Source: JANXQG01 sp963780045 (GTDB lineage Bacteria; Planctomycetota; Planctomycetia; Pirellulales; Thermoguttaceae). From it: DNA of 64,000 nucleotides. The notes under the pieces are model-generated. The model saw nothing but the letters and a program-made list of their open reading frames with translations. It was not told the DNA's origin and did no database searches. Both the position numbers and the translations under genes were made by a program. The DNA is taken from contig CAVZZZ010000001.1 of assembly GCA_963780045.1 (NCBI GenBank), forward strand, positions 4,092,001 through 4,156,000, read 5' to 3'. Positions 39,081-47,368 of this stretch are shown here, in pieces. The first letter of the stretch is position 1, and every line of letters begins with the position of its first letter.

Positions 39081-39397
39081 CGAGTGTTTTTATTGTTTGC
39101 GATTGGAAGTGAATCAAACGGTCGCCTGTACCGACAAAGCGTTTCAGTTCAAGACACGTCGGAATATGAAATGGTGACTGATCTTGGATCCTCCCCATAA
39201 AGTTTACCAAATCGGGCCGCCGAGTTAAGGCCAGAGTATGAATTCGGGCAAGACAGGGGAAATGCGGTGTCAGGAGAAAACGGCGGCATTGATGTCGCGG
39301 CAAAACGATATTGGAGAAAAATGGGCAATATCGTAGGGTGCATGAAGCGCGAGATTGTCGCTACGCGAAGCCGTCAAACGACCCGGAGACCCTACCG
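39081..39397. other. Intergenic region, nothing clear
   Basis: Divergent spacer between the MATE and YdjM-like genes. No family-like frame, RNA or obvious repeat. Confidence 0.4.
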
Positions 39398-40399
39398 ATG
39401 GCAATGTTCCCCACGCATATCAAATGCAGCACCGTCGCGGGCATTGTCGGCGGCACGGTGGCGTACATCCGCTATGGTGTGCCGCTTACTACCAGCGCGG
39501 TCGGGGGCGGGTTGTGCGCGATCGGCGGCATTCTGCCGGACATCGATAGCGGTCCCGGCATCCCCCTGCGCGAGATCACAACGTTTCTGGCCTCGGTCGT
39601 GCCGACGATGCTCATCACGCGGCTGCTTGCGTACAATCTCAATCAGGAATGCCTGATCCTGGTCGGCGCGATCATCTACGTTGGCATCCGCTTCGGCCTG
39701 GCCCATTTCTTGCGGCATTACACCGTCCATCGCGGCATGTTCCACAGCTTCCCGTCGATGGCCATATTCGGCGAGTTGACCTATCTTTTGTTCTACGGCG
39801 AGACGATGTTCGTGCGGATTTTCATGGTCTCGGCGGTCTGTCTCGGCTTCTTTATTCATCTGTTGTTGGATGAAATCTACAGCGTCGAATGGGACGGCCG
39901 GCCGCGAATCAAAAAATCTTTCGGCACGGCAATGAAGTTCGCCGGCGAAAACTGGTGGGCGAATGCCACATGCTACGGCAAACTGATCGTACTCACCTAT
40001 TTCGTGCTCAGGGATCCGGCCGTGGTGCAACAGATTTACGCCGGCCAGGGCCAGCAAGTCGCGCAGACTTTGGGCGAGACCGTGAAAGACCGGCTGAGCA
40101 ACGCTTCGGTCTTCACTGGGCACACGCCAAGCGGGTTGGCGAAGAATTCCGGCGGGGGCCCGCTGGCGACGTTTTTTGGGAATCGATCCGCGGCGCCAAA
40201 GGCAGGCCCGATGACGGCAGCGACGTTGCCGGCGGGAGCTTCGCCGGGCAGCGCTTTGCCGACGCCCGCGGCGATGCAACAGGCGGTGGTCCCGAACAAC
40301 TACGGCCCAGTCGCGCCCGCCGCGAACGGTTTCTACTCGCCGGGCCCGAACCCGCCGCCAGCGCAGCCCGCGCAGTATCCAGGGCGATACTGGCAGTAG
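39398..40399 (+). CDS. YdjM/DUF457-like membrane metal-dependent hydrolase
   Basis: About 333 residues. N-terminal helix with a His/Lys start (MAMFPTHIKCSTVAGI), conserved GGILPDIDSGPG, then HYTVHRGMFHSFPSMAIFGE (metal-ligand-like His cluster) and LGFFIHLLLDEIYSV. Four to five membrane helices. The C-terminal 110 residues are Pro/Ala/Gly-rich and probably disordered. It lies 449 bp upstream of recA; E. coli YdjM is LexA-regulated, but I see no LexA-type box here. Confidence 0.72.
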   Translation: MAMFPTHIKCSTVAGIVGGTVAYIRYGVPLTTSAVGGGLCAIGGILPDIDSGPGIPLREITTFLASVVPTMLITRLLAYNLNQECLILVGAIIYVGIRFGLAHFLRHYTVHRGMFHSFPSMAIFGELTYLLFYGETMFVRIFMVSAVCLGFFIHLLLDEIYSVEWDGRPRIKKSFGTAMKFAGENWWANATCYGKLIVLTYFVLRDPAVVQQIYAGQGQQVAQTLGETVKDRLSNASVFTGHTPSGLAKNSGGGPLATFFGNRSAAPKAGPMTAATLPAGASPGSALPTPAAMQQAVVPNNYGPVAPAANGFYSPGPNPPPAQPAQYPGRYWQ

Positions 40400-40537
40400 A
40401 TACGGGTTTTTCGCTGTCCATTTTTCGCGGAACTTTGGCGGGCAAACAGGGTTTAATCGACAAGTAACCACCTCCGATGTGGGCCGGAGCAACTCTTGCC
40501 CCCCACCTCGTCGCTTCGTGCCGACCTCGGAGACGAG

Positions 40538-40587
40538 AGGCGGAAGGCGCGGGCCGTGGCGGTCCCCTTCCGCCTTTGTTTTTTTCT
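40538..40587 (+). terminator. Rho-independent terminator candidate
   Basis: AGGCGGAAGG (40538-40547) pairs with CCTTCCGCCT (40566-40575) and is followed by TTGTTTTTTTC. About 140 bp after the YdjM-like gene. The rest of the 40400-40848 spacer holds the recA promoter and nothing else I can name. Confidence 0.7.
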
Positions 40588-40774
40588 TGCAGTGGGGTGC
40601 CGTGGCTGCCCTTTAGTCCGCGCAGCGAGCCGGCCGACGGCGGAATTTAGGGCGTCGCGAGCTTCCCGTTCTGGCCTGGAGTAGCCGGCCCAGCTTCAAA
40701 CTGGGGTGTTTGGGGTGAATCTTCGAGGTCTGTTCTTCGCGACGCATTTCCGGCGCACTTTCATTCCTCTTGGC

Positions 40775-40803
40775 TTGACTGCCGATATATACTTATGTAT
40801 ACT
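40775..40803 (+). promoter_or_regulatory. recA promoter with overlapping palindrome
   Basis: TTGACT (40775-40780) and TATACT (40798-40803) with a 17-bp spacer. The palindrome TATAC-TTAT-GTATA (40788-40801) covers the -10 region, a good place for a repressor such as a LexA-type protein to block recA. The planctomycete SOS box is not known to me, so the operator role is inference. Confidence 0.7.
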
Positions 40804-40848
40804 ACTGCATAAAGCAACCGACATTCCCTACAATAGGAGACTTGTTTC

Positions 40849-42018
40849 ATGATAGCCGCCTTGCAACCGAAAGCGAGAAGTCACATGGCAAAGAAAACCG
40901 CGCCCGCCAAAGGCGGCCGCGCAGCCGAAGCGGGAAACGGCCGCACGGATGTTGAAACGATGCTGGCGTCCCATCCGGCCTTGAAGACCACCGTCGCCCA
41001 AATCGAGAAGCAATTCGGCGAAGGGGCGATCATGGCGCTGGGCGCCGATCACGTGTGCCAAATCACCGGCATTCCCACCGGCAGCCTCTCGCTGGATCTT
41101 GCCTTGGGCGGCCAGGGCATTCCGCACGGCCGCATTGTGGAAATCTTCGGCCCCGAATCCAGCGGCAAGACAACGCTCGCCTTGCACGTCGTCGCCCAGG
41201 CCCAGCGCAAGGGGGGAATAGCCGCGTTTATCGACGCCGAGCACGCGCTCGACCCGGGCTGGGCCAAAAAAGTGGGCGTCGAGCTGGAAACGCTGCTGGT
41301 CAGCCAGCCCAGCAGCGGCGAGGAAGCGATGCACATTGCCGAAATGCTCATCAAATCCAATGCCGTCGACATTATTGTCATCGACTCGGTGGCCGCATTG
41401 GTGCCCAAGAAGGAGTTGGAAGGCGAGATCGGCGATTCGTTCGTCGGCCTGCAGGCCAGGCTGATGAGCCAGTCGATGCGCAAGCTCACGGGCGTCATTG
41501 CCAAAGCCAAGACGGCGGTGGTTTTCATCAACCAGATTCGCGAGAAGATTGGCGTGATGTTCGGCTCGCCCGAGACGACGCCGGGCGGCCGCGCGCTCAA
41601 GTTCTACAGCTCCTGCCGGTTGGACGTCCGCCGCATCGGGCAGATCAAGGAAGGCGAAGAAGTTGTCGGCCAACGGGTCCGCGTGAAGGTCGTCAAGAAC
41701 AAGGTCGCGCCCCCCTTCCGCACCGCCGAGTTCGACATGATGGCCGCCGACGGCATCAGTTACGAAGGCGACGTGCTGGACATGGCTGCCGAGGCCAAGC
41801 TGGTCACCCGCACGGGCACGTGGTTCCGCTACGGCGAGATGCAGCTCGGTCAGGGCCGCGAGAAGACGCGGGACTATCTCAAGGAGCATCCCGAACTTGT
41901 CGCCGAGTTGCGGGAAAAGGTCTTCGCCAGCCATGCGGCCAGGACCGGCAAGCACGCTCCGGCCCTCAAGGAGCCGCAAGAATCAGACCCGGAGGAGGAG
42001 ACGCCGCCGGAGGAATGA
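40849..42018 (+). CDS. recA: Recombinase RecA
   Basis: DNA-dependent ATPase for homologous recombination and SOS induction. Walker A GPESSGKTT, Walker B VDIIVIDSVAAL, conserved loop L2 region FINQIREKIGVMFGSPETTPGG and the C-terminal domain. 389 residues. GGAG lies 12 bp before the ATG at 40849; an alternative start MAKKTAPAKGG at 40885 would remove 12 residues. The tail is acidic (EESDPEEE-like), as in many RecA proteins. The preceding spacer has its own promoter. Confidence 0.97.
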   Translation: MIAALQPKARSHMAKKTAPAKGGRAAEAGNGRTDVETMLASHPALKTTVAQIEKQFGEGAIMALGADHVCQITGIPTGSLSLDLALGGQGIPHGRIVEIFGPESSGKTTLALHVVAQAQRKGGIAAFIDAEHALDPGWAKKVGVELETLLVSQPSSGEEAMHIAEMLIKSNAVDIIVIDSVAALVPKKELEGEIGDSFVGLQARLMSQSMRKLTGVIAKAKTAVVFINQIREKIGVMFGSPETTPGGRALKFYSSCRLDVRRIGQIKEGEEVVGQRVRVKVVKNKVAPPFRTAEFDMMAADGISYEGDVLDMAAEAKLVTRTGTWFRYGEMQLGQGREKTRDYLKEHPELVAELREKVFASHAARTGKHAPALKEPQESDPEEETPPEE

Positions 42019-42051
42019 CGGATGCTCGGAATCCTCGAATCCAACGGCGCG

Positions 42052-42074
42052 GATTTGAGATTTGAAATCTGAGA
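42052..42074. repeat. GATTTGAAATCTGAGAT repeat, copy 2
   Basis: Self-complementary A/T-rich stretch after recA sharing 16 bases, in reverse orientation, with the one at 35603-35640. Confidence 0.6.
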
Positions 42075-42160
42075 TAACAAACTTCCGATCCATGAGGTAT
42101 ATAATGGAGTAACTCGCGGCAGGCAGTTTTCGCCGATTCTTGGTTGAGGCGATTCCGATT

Positions 42161-43642
42161 ATGCGTCAAACACATCTTTGTTTACTGCTCGCTGCGGTGT
42201 TCTCGCTGGCGTGTGAGTGCTTGCCGGCTCAGGAACCCTCCGGCCTGGAAGCCGCCGCGGCTTTGCAGAGCTCCCTCGTAAAGACCATCGCCGGCGCCGA
42301 AAAATCGGTCGTGGCCATTGCCCGCGTCCGCAAAGAGCAACCGGGCGACTCGGTCCGCAAGGAGTTCCAGCCGGAGCCGTTTGGCAATGAGATCGCGCCT
42401 ACAGACTCGCGCTTCGTTCCCAACGAGTACGGCGCCGGCGTAGTGGTGGATCGCAGCGGGCTCATCCTCACCGCCGCGCGCGTGCTGGGCGACGAGAACG
42501 ACAGTTACTACGTTACGACCGCCCAGCGGCGCGTCTATAAGGCGTCGATCAAGGCCGCCGATCCGCGGAGCGACATGGCCGTGCTCGCGATCGACGGCGC
42601 CGAGGCCGCTTCTGCCAATTTCGCGCCAATCCGCATGGGCGATGCCGGTCCGCTCCGCAAGGGGCAGATCATCGTTACCCTGGGCAACCCTTATGCTATC
42701 GCCCGCGACGGCCAGGCCAGCGCCGGCTGGGGCATTGTCTCCAACCTCGGCCGCAAGGGTCCTGCCGAACCTGCCGTCGGGCAACCGGGCGAGGCGGAAT
42801 TGGAGAGCGAGCCGTTGCTGCAGCGATTCGGCGGTCTGATTCAGACCGACGCCCGGCTGCACCTAGGCGCCAGCGGAGGCCCGCTGCTGAATCTCAAGGG
42901 CGAAATGGTGGGGCTTTGCATATCCACCGCGGCGATGGCGGGCTACGAATCGCCGGCTGGTTACGCGATACCGGTGGATGACATGTTTCGCCGCGTGCTG
43001 GACGCGCTGAAACAGGGCCGTGAGGTGGAATACGCGCTGCTTGGCGTCGAACCGGTCGATTTGACGCCGGAGGAGACCATCGCCGGCGTGCGCGGCGTCC
43101 GCGCACGACGCCTCTACGCGTCCTTTCCCGCGGCACGTGCGGGGCTTCGCGAAGACGACAACATCACTTCGGTCAACGGCAGGACCATACACGGTTCAGA
43201 CGAGTTCGTTCTGACGGTCGGCCGCCTGCCGGTCGAGGCGGTCGCGCGGCTGGAGGTGCTTCGCGGCGGCGCGCGGCAAACGATCGACATCGTGCCCGGC
43301 AAGTATCCCGTGCGCGGACGAAAGATCGTGACAGTCCGCCCGCAGGCCTGGCGCGGAATGCGCGTCGACTATGCTTCGGCATACCTTGAAGCCGACCAGC
43401 CGCTGCGGCTCAGCGCACCGTCGGCCGCGGACGCTGTAGTCGTCTGCGACGTAGAGGCGAATTCGCCCGCCGCCGCGTCCGGTCTGAAGCGCGGAATGTT
43501 CATATGCCAGGTTGACGGCCGGCAGGTGCGCACTCCCCGCGAATTTCGCTCTGCCATCGCCGAGAAAAGCGGTCCCGTCCAACTGAAGCTGCTGGCAAGC
43601 GGTCCCTCCAATCCGGCGCTCGTCGTGCCGCCGGGCAGCTAG
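42161..43642 (+). CDS. Trypsin/HtrA-like protein with PDZ domains, catalytic His replaced
   Basis: Signal peptide (MRQTHLCLLLAAVFSLACECL), then a DegP-type protease fold. In the place of the catalytic His (usually LTxxHV) it reads GLILTAARVLGDE, so His is Arg (codon CGC). Asp (DPRSDMAVLAI) and Ser (HLGASGGPLLN) are still present. Two PDZ domains follow (PAARAGLREDDNITSVNGRT; PAAASGLKRGMFICQVDGRQ). It is therefore probably a non-proteolytic, PDZ-based binding protein or chaperone of the envelope. The ATG at 42161 gives the best signal peptide. Confidence 0.82.
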   Translation: MRQTHLCLLLAAVFSLACECLPAQEPSGLEAAAALQSSLVKTIAGAEKSVVAIARVRKEQPGDSVRKEFQPEPFGNEIAPTDSRFVPNEYGAGVVVDRSGLILTAARVLGDENDSYYVTTAQRRVYKASIKAADPRSDMAVLAIDGAEAASANFAPIRMGDAGPLRKGQIIVTLGNPYAIARDGQASAGWGIVSNLGRKGPAEPAVGQPGEAELESEPLLQRFGGLIQTDARLHLGASGGPLLNLKGEMVGLCISTAAMAGYESPAGYAIPVDDMFRRVLDALKQGREVEYALLGVEPVDLTPEETIAGVRGVRARRLYASFPAARAGLREDDNITSVNGRTIHGSDEFVLTVGRLPVEAVARLEVLRGGARQTIDIVPGKYPVRGRKIVTVRPQAWRGMRVDYASAYLEADQPLRLSAPSAADAVVVCDVEANSPAAASGLKRGMFICQVDGRQVRTPREFRSAIAEKSGPVQLKLLASGPSNPALVVPPGS

Positions 43643-43680
43643 CACTCTTGATTCACGGGGAACGAATCTCAAAATCGGTC

Positions 43681-43709
43681 TTGACCCGAATTCGGAAAAG
43701 ACCTATTCT
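43681..43709 (+). promoter_or_regulatory. Sigma-70-type promoter of a putative ncRNA
   Basis: TTGACC (43681-43686) and TATTCT (43704-43709) with a 17-bp spacer, in a spacer that has no following protein gene on this strand. Confidence 0.65.
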
Positions 43710-43715
43710 CCCCGT

Positions 43716-44019
43716 CACCTAATCGCACTCGCGGCCGCACGGATGCGGATTGATGAGCGCGAAGCGTGCATCAACGGGCTATCGATCCACGTGGGTGGGT
43801 CCGCATCGGGGAAGACCGCGACGACGGTATTCCTGCGGACCACGGAGCGAGTTCCCGTCCGCATGGAAGCGGGCGGGTCGCTTCGGACATGAAAAGCTTT
43901 GCCGCTGGCTGCTGCCTTCGCAGCGGTGCGGCAACCGAGGCACAAGGCGTCCAATCGCTCCCGGAAGAGTCAGTGTCCTTCGCCCCCCTGGGACACGGGC
44001 TTTCCGGGGGCTTTTTTTT
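43716..44019 (+). ncRNA. Putative structured non-coding RNA (about 300 nt)
   Basis: Between a good promoter and a strong terminator lies a stretch with several stable stems: TTGATG...CATCAA near 43750-43774; GGTCCGCA...TGCGGACC with an inner GGAA-ACC/GGT-TTCC stem near 43797-43842; CCCGTCCGC...GCGGGCGGG near 43855-43878; TTGCCGC...GCGGCAA near 43898-43933. Open frames across it do not look like proteins. It has none of the sequence marks I know for RNase P RNA, tmRNA or 4.5S RNA. 6S RNA or a lineage-specific regulatory RNA are options. Ends are estimates. Confidence 0.5.
43982..44019 (+). terminator. Rho-independent terminator of the putative ncRNA
   Basis: GCCCCC (43982-43987) pairs with GGGGGC (44006-44011), followed by eight T. 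An overlapping GTGTCC/GGACAC stem (43973-43978 and 43991-43996) would compete with it. Confidence 0.8.
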
Positions 44020-44047
44020 ACGCTCGCCTGATCGCTTCTTGCAACTC

Positions 44048-44093
44048 TTGGTCGGGTAAGCCGTTAAGCTGGCCTTAAACTTGATCCGACCAA
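44048..44093. repeat. Hairpin at the end of the hydrogenase operon
   Basis: TTGGTCGG (44048-44055) pairs with CCGACCAA (44086-44093). It lies between the ncRNA terminator and the last gene of the minus-strand operon; no T-tract in either direction. Confidence 0.5.
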
Positions 44094-44134
44094 TCTCGCC
44101 TGCGCGCGACAACTGCGTAGGACACGGCTTACCC

Positions 44135-44599
44135 TCAGGCGCCCCACTTGCAGACATGCCGCTCGATCAGATCGACGGCAGCGGCCCATGCGGATCGAAC
44201 GGCGGAGGATAGCGACTCGCCGAAAGCGAAATCTTCGCCCGGAACCGTGAGACACCACGCCTTTGGACTCGATCCGTATATGGCGTGGGCACAAGCCAGC
44301 ACTTCCTCTGGTCGCATTACATGATCGATCGCGGCAAGTCGGCCTTCAGCAGCGATCGGACGCAAGGAGACGGTATCGCCGGAGCGGCCGATGCAGGCAT
44401 CAATGAAGATGACAGCGCTGCACGCGGCCAAATCCTCGGCCAATTCGGGCGTCAACTGATGGACGGAACGCGTGCGGACGCGCGGCAGCTTCCGCCGGGC
44501 TAGTTCCTCGGCAACTCGCCGGCCGACGCCGTCGTCGCCGCGAAGCGTGTTGCCGTATCCGATAATCAGGACCGCGTCGCCGTCGATTTCGTCATCCAC
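44135..44599 (-). CDS. hoxW: [NiFe] hydrogenase maturation endopeptidase
   Basis: Processes the C-terminus of the hydrogenase large subunit after Ni insertion. The signature LIIGYGNTLRGDDGVGRRVA is at the start, and the Ni-sensing acidic residues are in the first helix region and in IFIDACIGRSG. 154 residues, typical for the family. It follows hoxH by 3 bp at the end of the ten-gene operon, as expected for its dedicated substrate. Confidence 0.9.
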   Translation of the reverse strand: MDDEIDGDAVLIIGYGNTLRGDDGVGRRVAEELARRKLPRVRTRSVHQLTPELAEDLAACSAVIFIDACIGRSGDTVSLRPIAAEGRLAAIDHVMRPEEVLACAHAIYGSSPKAWCLTVPGEDFAFGESLSSAVRSAWAAAVDLIERHVCKWGA

Positions 44600-44602
44600 G
44601 AT

Positions 44603-46027
44603 TCAATCCCGCCAGACTTCCTTGAGGACGGACTTGTCCGGGCCCACGACCTGCACACACAGCGGCATCGTGCCGACGGCGTGCGTCGAGCAGCTCAAGC
44701 AAGGATCAAACGCGCGGATGCCGGCTTCGATGCGGTTGAGCGTCCCTTCCGCAATATCGCTTCCGCGCACGTAATGCCGCGCAATCTGCGCCACGGCCCG
44801 GTTCATGGCAAGATTGTTTTGTCCGGTGGCAATAATCAAGTTCACCTTCTGGATCAGGCCGTCCGGATCGACTTGATAGTGGTGGAAGAGCGTGCCCCGC
44901 GGCGCTTCGCTCACACCGACGCCTTCGAGCGAGTTTACGCCAGCTTCGGCCCGCAAATGGCCGGACCTTAAATCCGGGTCGTCCAGCATTTGCTCGATTT
45001 TCTCGATGGCGGCCAGTATTTCAACGAGCCGGGCGTAGTGATAATAGAACGACGCGTTCACGGTCCGCCCGCCGCGCTGCCGATACTCGGCAAGCTCCAC
45101 GTCGGCCAAGGGCACGTTCATCCGCTCGCACACATTCAAGCGGGCCAACGGGCCGACGCGGTAGATGCCTCGCGGATAGCCCAGCGGCCGGTAGTAAGGC
45201 GATTTCAAGAACGACGACCTCTGCAGCGCTTCGCCGAGGAACGATCGGTAATTCGAGCCGTCCAGTCCATCGGCGACGATCGCACCGCTTGCATCCACAA
45301 AGCGCAGATGGCCATCGTAATGCTCCCAATTGCCGTCCGCCGCAACCAGCCCTAGATGAAGCGTGGGAAAGTTGCCGAAGGTTCTGACTTCATCGTTGAA
45401 ATCGTCGAGTAGTCGCTTGAACCGCTCAAGCGCAGCGCGGACGGTGGCTGCCGCTTCGGGCAAGGCGCCGCGAATGGCGTCGCGGTCTTCCTCGGACAGC
45501 GGTGCGCGCACGCCGCCGGGCACGGACCAGGCCGGGTGGATCTTCTGGCCTCCCAGCGCGGCGATGATCTCCTGACCGAACTTCCGCAAGCGGATTCCCC
45601 CGCGGGCCAACTCCGGTTCGGCCGCGATTAGTCCGAAAACGTTGCGCTTGGCGGGGTCGCTTTCCATGCCCAGCAACAGGTCCGGCGCGCTTAAGTGGAA
45701 GAAACTCAAGGCATGCGACTGGATGATCTGAGCGAGGTTCATCAAGCGCCGCAGTTCGGCGCCGCCGGGAGGGACCTCCACGGCCAGGATTTTGTCGCCA
45801 GCCTTGGCCGACGCGATCAAGTGGCTCACGGGGCAAATGCCGCAAATCCGCGCGGTGATTCCGGCCATTTCCCACAACGGCCTGCCTACGCAAAAACGCT
45901 CGAAGCCGCGGAACTCGACCACGTGGAACTGGGCGTCCTCAACCGCACCGGCGTCGTCGAGAAAGATGGAAATCTTCGCATGGCCTTCAATGCGGCTCAC
46001 GGGGTCGATGAGAATGCGTTTCGTCAT
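44603..46027 (-). CDS. hoxH: NAD-reducing [NiFe] hydrogenase large subunit HoxH
   Basis: Carries the Ni-Fe active site: N-terminal ligand motif RICGICPVSH and C-terminal motif DPCLSCSTHAVG. The residues after the His (AVGTMPLCVQVVGPDKSVLK...) would be removed by the maturation protease encoded next door, so the precursor form is intact. Length 474 is normal for group 3d enzymes. All four cysteines are present, which argues for an active enzyme. It works with HoxY and the HoxEFU diaphorase module encoded upstream. Confidence 0.95.
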   Translation of the reverse strand: MTKRILIDPVSRIEGHAKISIFLDDAGAVEDAQFHVVEFRGFERFCVGRPLWEMAGITARICGICPVSHLIASAKAGDKILAVEVPPGGAELRRLMNLAQIIQSHALSFFHLSAPDLLLGMESDPAKRNVFGLIAAEPELARGGIRLRKFGQEIIAALGGQKIHPAWSVPGGVRAPLSEEDRDAIRGALPEAAATVRAALERFKRLLDDFNDEVRTFGNFPTLHLGLVAADGNWEHYDGHLRFVDASGAIVADGLDGSNYRSFLGEALQRSSFLKSPYYRPLGYPRGIYRVGPLARLNVCERMNVPLADVELAEYRQRGGRTVNASFYYHYARLVEILAAIEKIEQMLDDPDLRSGHLRAEAGVNSLEGVGVSEAPRGTLFHHYQVDPDGLIQKVNLIIATGQNNLAMNRAVAQIARHYVRGSDIAEGTLNRIEAGIRAFDPCLSCSTHAVGTMPLCVQVVGPDKSVLKEVWRD

Positions 46028-46048
46028 TATACCTTTCCGTTTGCCGCC

Positions 46049-46591
46049 TCAACCGAACCGGATATCGCTGCCGGAAAGTTGCGGCGTTTCACCCTTCAGC
46101 AGGCTTTCCAGCACCGTGCGAATCCGCCGAGCCGGCGGCGGACAGCCCGGCAAATAAAAATCGACCGGCACGACTTCATGAACGGGACGAACTCGGTCAA
46201 GAAGCGCCGGCACAACTCCCGGCTCGTCCGGCAGGGCGGCATCGACGTCGGCAAGCTCCAGATAGCTCCGTCGCAAGACGTTTTCGGGCGGTCCCGCCAA
46301 GTTGCGCAGCGCCGTCACGTTGCCCGTTACGGCACAGTCGCCGAATGCGATCAGGAACCGGCTTCGCTGCCGCACCTTGCGAATAAACTCCAGGTTGTCC
46401 TCGTTGGCGACGGCCCCTTCGACGAGCACCGCGTCGACGCCTTCGGGAAACTTTTTGAAGTCGGCCAATGGAGTAAAAACGATGTCGGCTGCCGCGGCGA
46501 GGTCGATTAGCCATTCGTCCAGGTCCAAGAACGACATATGGCAGCCCGAACAGCCGCCAAGCCAAACCGTGGCTAGTTTCAGACGATCCAT
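46049..46591 (-). CDS. hoxY: NAD-reducing hydrogenase small subunit HoxY
   Basis: Holds the proximal [4Fe-4S] cluster that passes electrons from HoxH. The N-terminal cluster motif is TVWLGGCSGCHMSFLDLDE, with further ligands in FGDCAVTGN and VDFYLPGCPPPA. About 180 residues, the short form typical of Hox enzymes. Start at 46591; it overlaps hoxU by 13 bp. Confidence 0.93.
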   Translation of the reverse strand: MDRLKLATVWLGGCSGCHMSFLDLDEWLIDLAAAADIVFTPLADFKKFPEGVDAVLVEGAVANEDNLEFIRKVRQRSRFLIAFGDCAVTGNVTALRNLAGPPENVLRRSYLELADVDAALPDEPGVVPALLDRVRPVHEVVPVDFYLPGCPPPARRIRTVLESLLKGETPQLSGSDIRFG

Positions 46592-47295
46592 TGCCGGTCC
46601 TTTCGCGCATGAACGAGGAATTCGAGCTTCGAGCGGTCGCGCTCCATTTCGGCGACGGTAGAGCCCTGGCGGAAAATGGCTCCCGTGGGGCAGGCCATGA
46701 AACACTTTCCGCACGACGTGCAAGTCGCCGAGTTTCCCCACGGCTGGTTCAGGTCCGTGATCACTTTGGAACCGCCGCCGCGGCCGGCCATGTCGAGCGT
46801 GTGGGCGCCTTCCAACTGGTCGCAGGCGCGGATGCAGCGCGTGCATAGGATGCAGCGGTTATGGTCCAGCCCGAATCGCTCGTGCGTGATGTCGATCGTC
46901 CGCGACGGGTACTGGCAATCCATTTCGTTGTGGTCCATGCCGACGTGCGCGGCCAAGGCTTGCAGTTCGCAATTGCCGTTGGCCACGCACACCGAGCAGA
47001 CGTGGTTGCCTTCGGCAAAGAGCAGCTCGACGATCGTGCGGCGATATTCGCGGAGCCGCGGCGAGTCGGTGGTAACCTGCATACCTTCATATACGGTTGT
47101 CACGCAAGCTGCCTGAGGCCGCGCCACACCCGCGACTTCCACCAGGCAAATGCGGCAGCCGCCGTGCGCGCTGAGACTGTCGAGATAACAAAGAGTCGGA
47201 ATTTGGATGCCTATCGACCGCGCCGCGGCGAGGATCGTGTCGTCGCCCAAGGCGCTGGCTTGCTGTCCGTCGATCGTCAATGTCTTAACCGGCAT
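46579..47295 (-). CDS. hoxU: Hydrogenase diaphorase subunit HoxU
   Basis: Iron-sulfur electron-transfer subunit. An N-terminal [2Fe-2S] ferredoxin domain (PTLCYLDSLSAHGGCRICLVE) is followed by a His/Cys cluster domain (EGNHVCSVCVANGNCELQAL) and two [4Fe-4S] motifs (CILCTRCIRACD; CTSCGKCFMACPTGAI). 238 residues. Located between hoxF and hoxY, as in cyanobacterial and proteobacterial hox operons. Confidence 0.93.
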   Translation of the reverse strand: MPVKTLTIDGQQASALGDDTILAAARSIGIQIPTLCYLDSLSAHGGCRICLVEVAGVARPQAACVTTVYEGMQVTTDSPRLREYRRTIVELLFAEGNHVCSVCVANGNCELQALAAHVGMDHNEMDCQYPSRTIDITHERFGLDHNRCILCTRCIRACDQLEGAHTLDMAGRGGGSKVITDLNQPWGNSATCTSCGKCFMACPTGAIFRQGSTVAEMERDRSKLEFLVHARKDRQWIV

Positions 47296-47303
47296 AGGAT
47301 TTC

Positions 47304-47368
47304 GGAGTTAGGAGCCAGGAGTTAGAATTTGGGAATTCAGGAGCTTCTAACTCCTGACTCCTAACTCC
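47304..47368. repeat. Inverted repeat that supplies the end of hoxF
   Basis: 24-nt arms (47304-47327, GGAGTTAGGAGCCAGG..., and 47345-47368) with one mismatch. The right arm encodes the last residues of HoxF (KELGVRS) and its stop codon, so the element inserted at or created the gene's end. Confidence 0.8.

Noticed and set aside
43716..44019. RNase P RNA, tmRNA or 4.5S RNA identity for the ncRNA
   Set aside because: The conserved stretches I know of these RNAs (for example GAGGAAAGTCC of RNase P, the tRNA-like ends of tmRNA, GGAAGCAGCCA of SRP RNA) are not present.
43766..44059. Plus-strand 97-codon frame over the putative ncRNA
   Set aside because: It runs through the terminator hairpin and T-tract and has no protein-like pattern; the stem-rich structure fits an RNA better.
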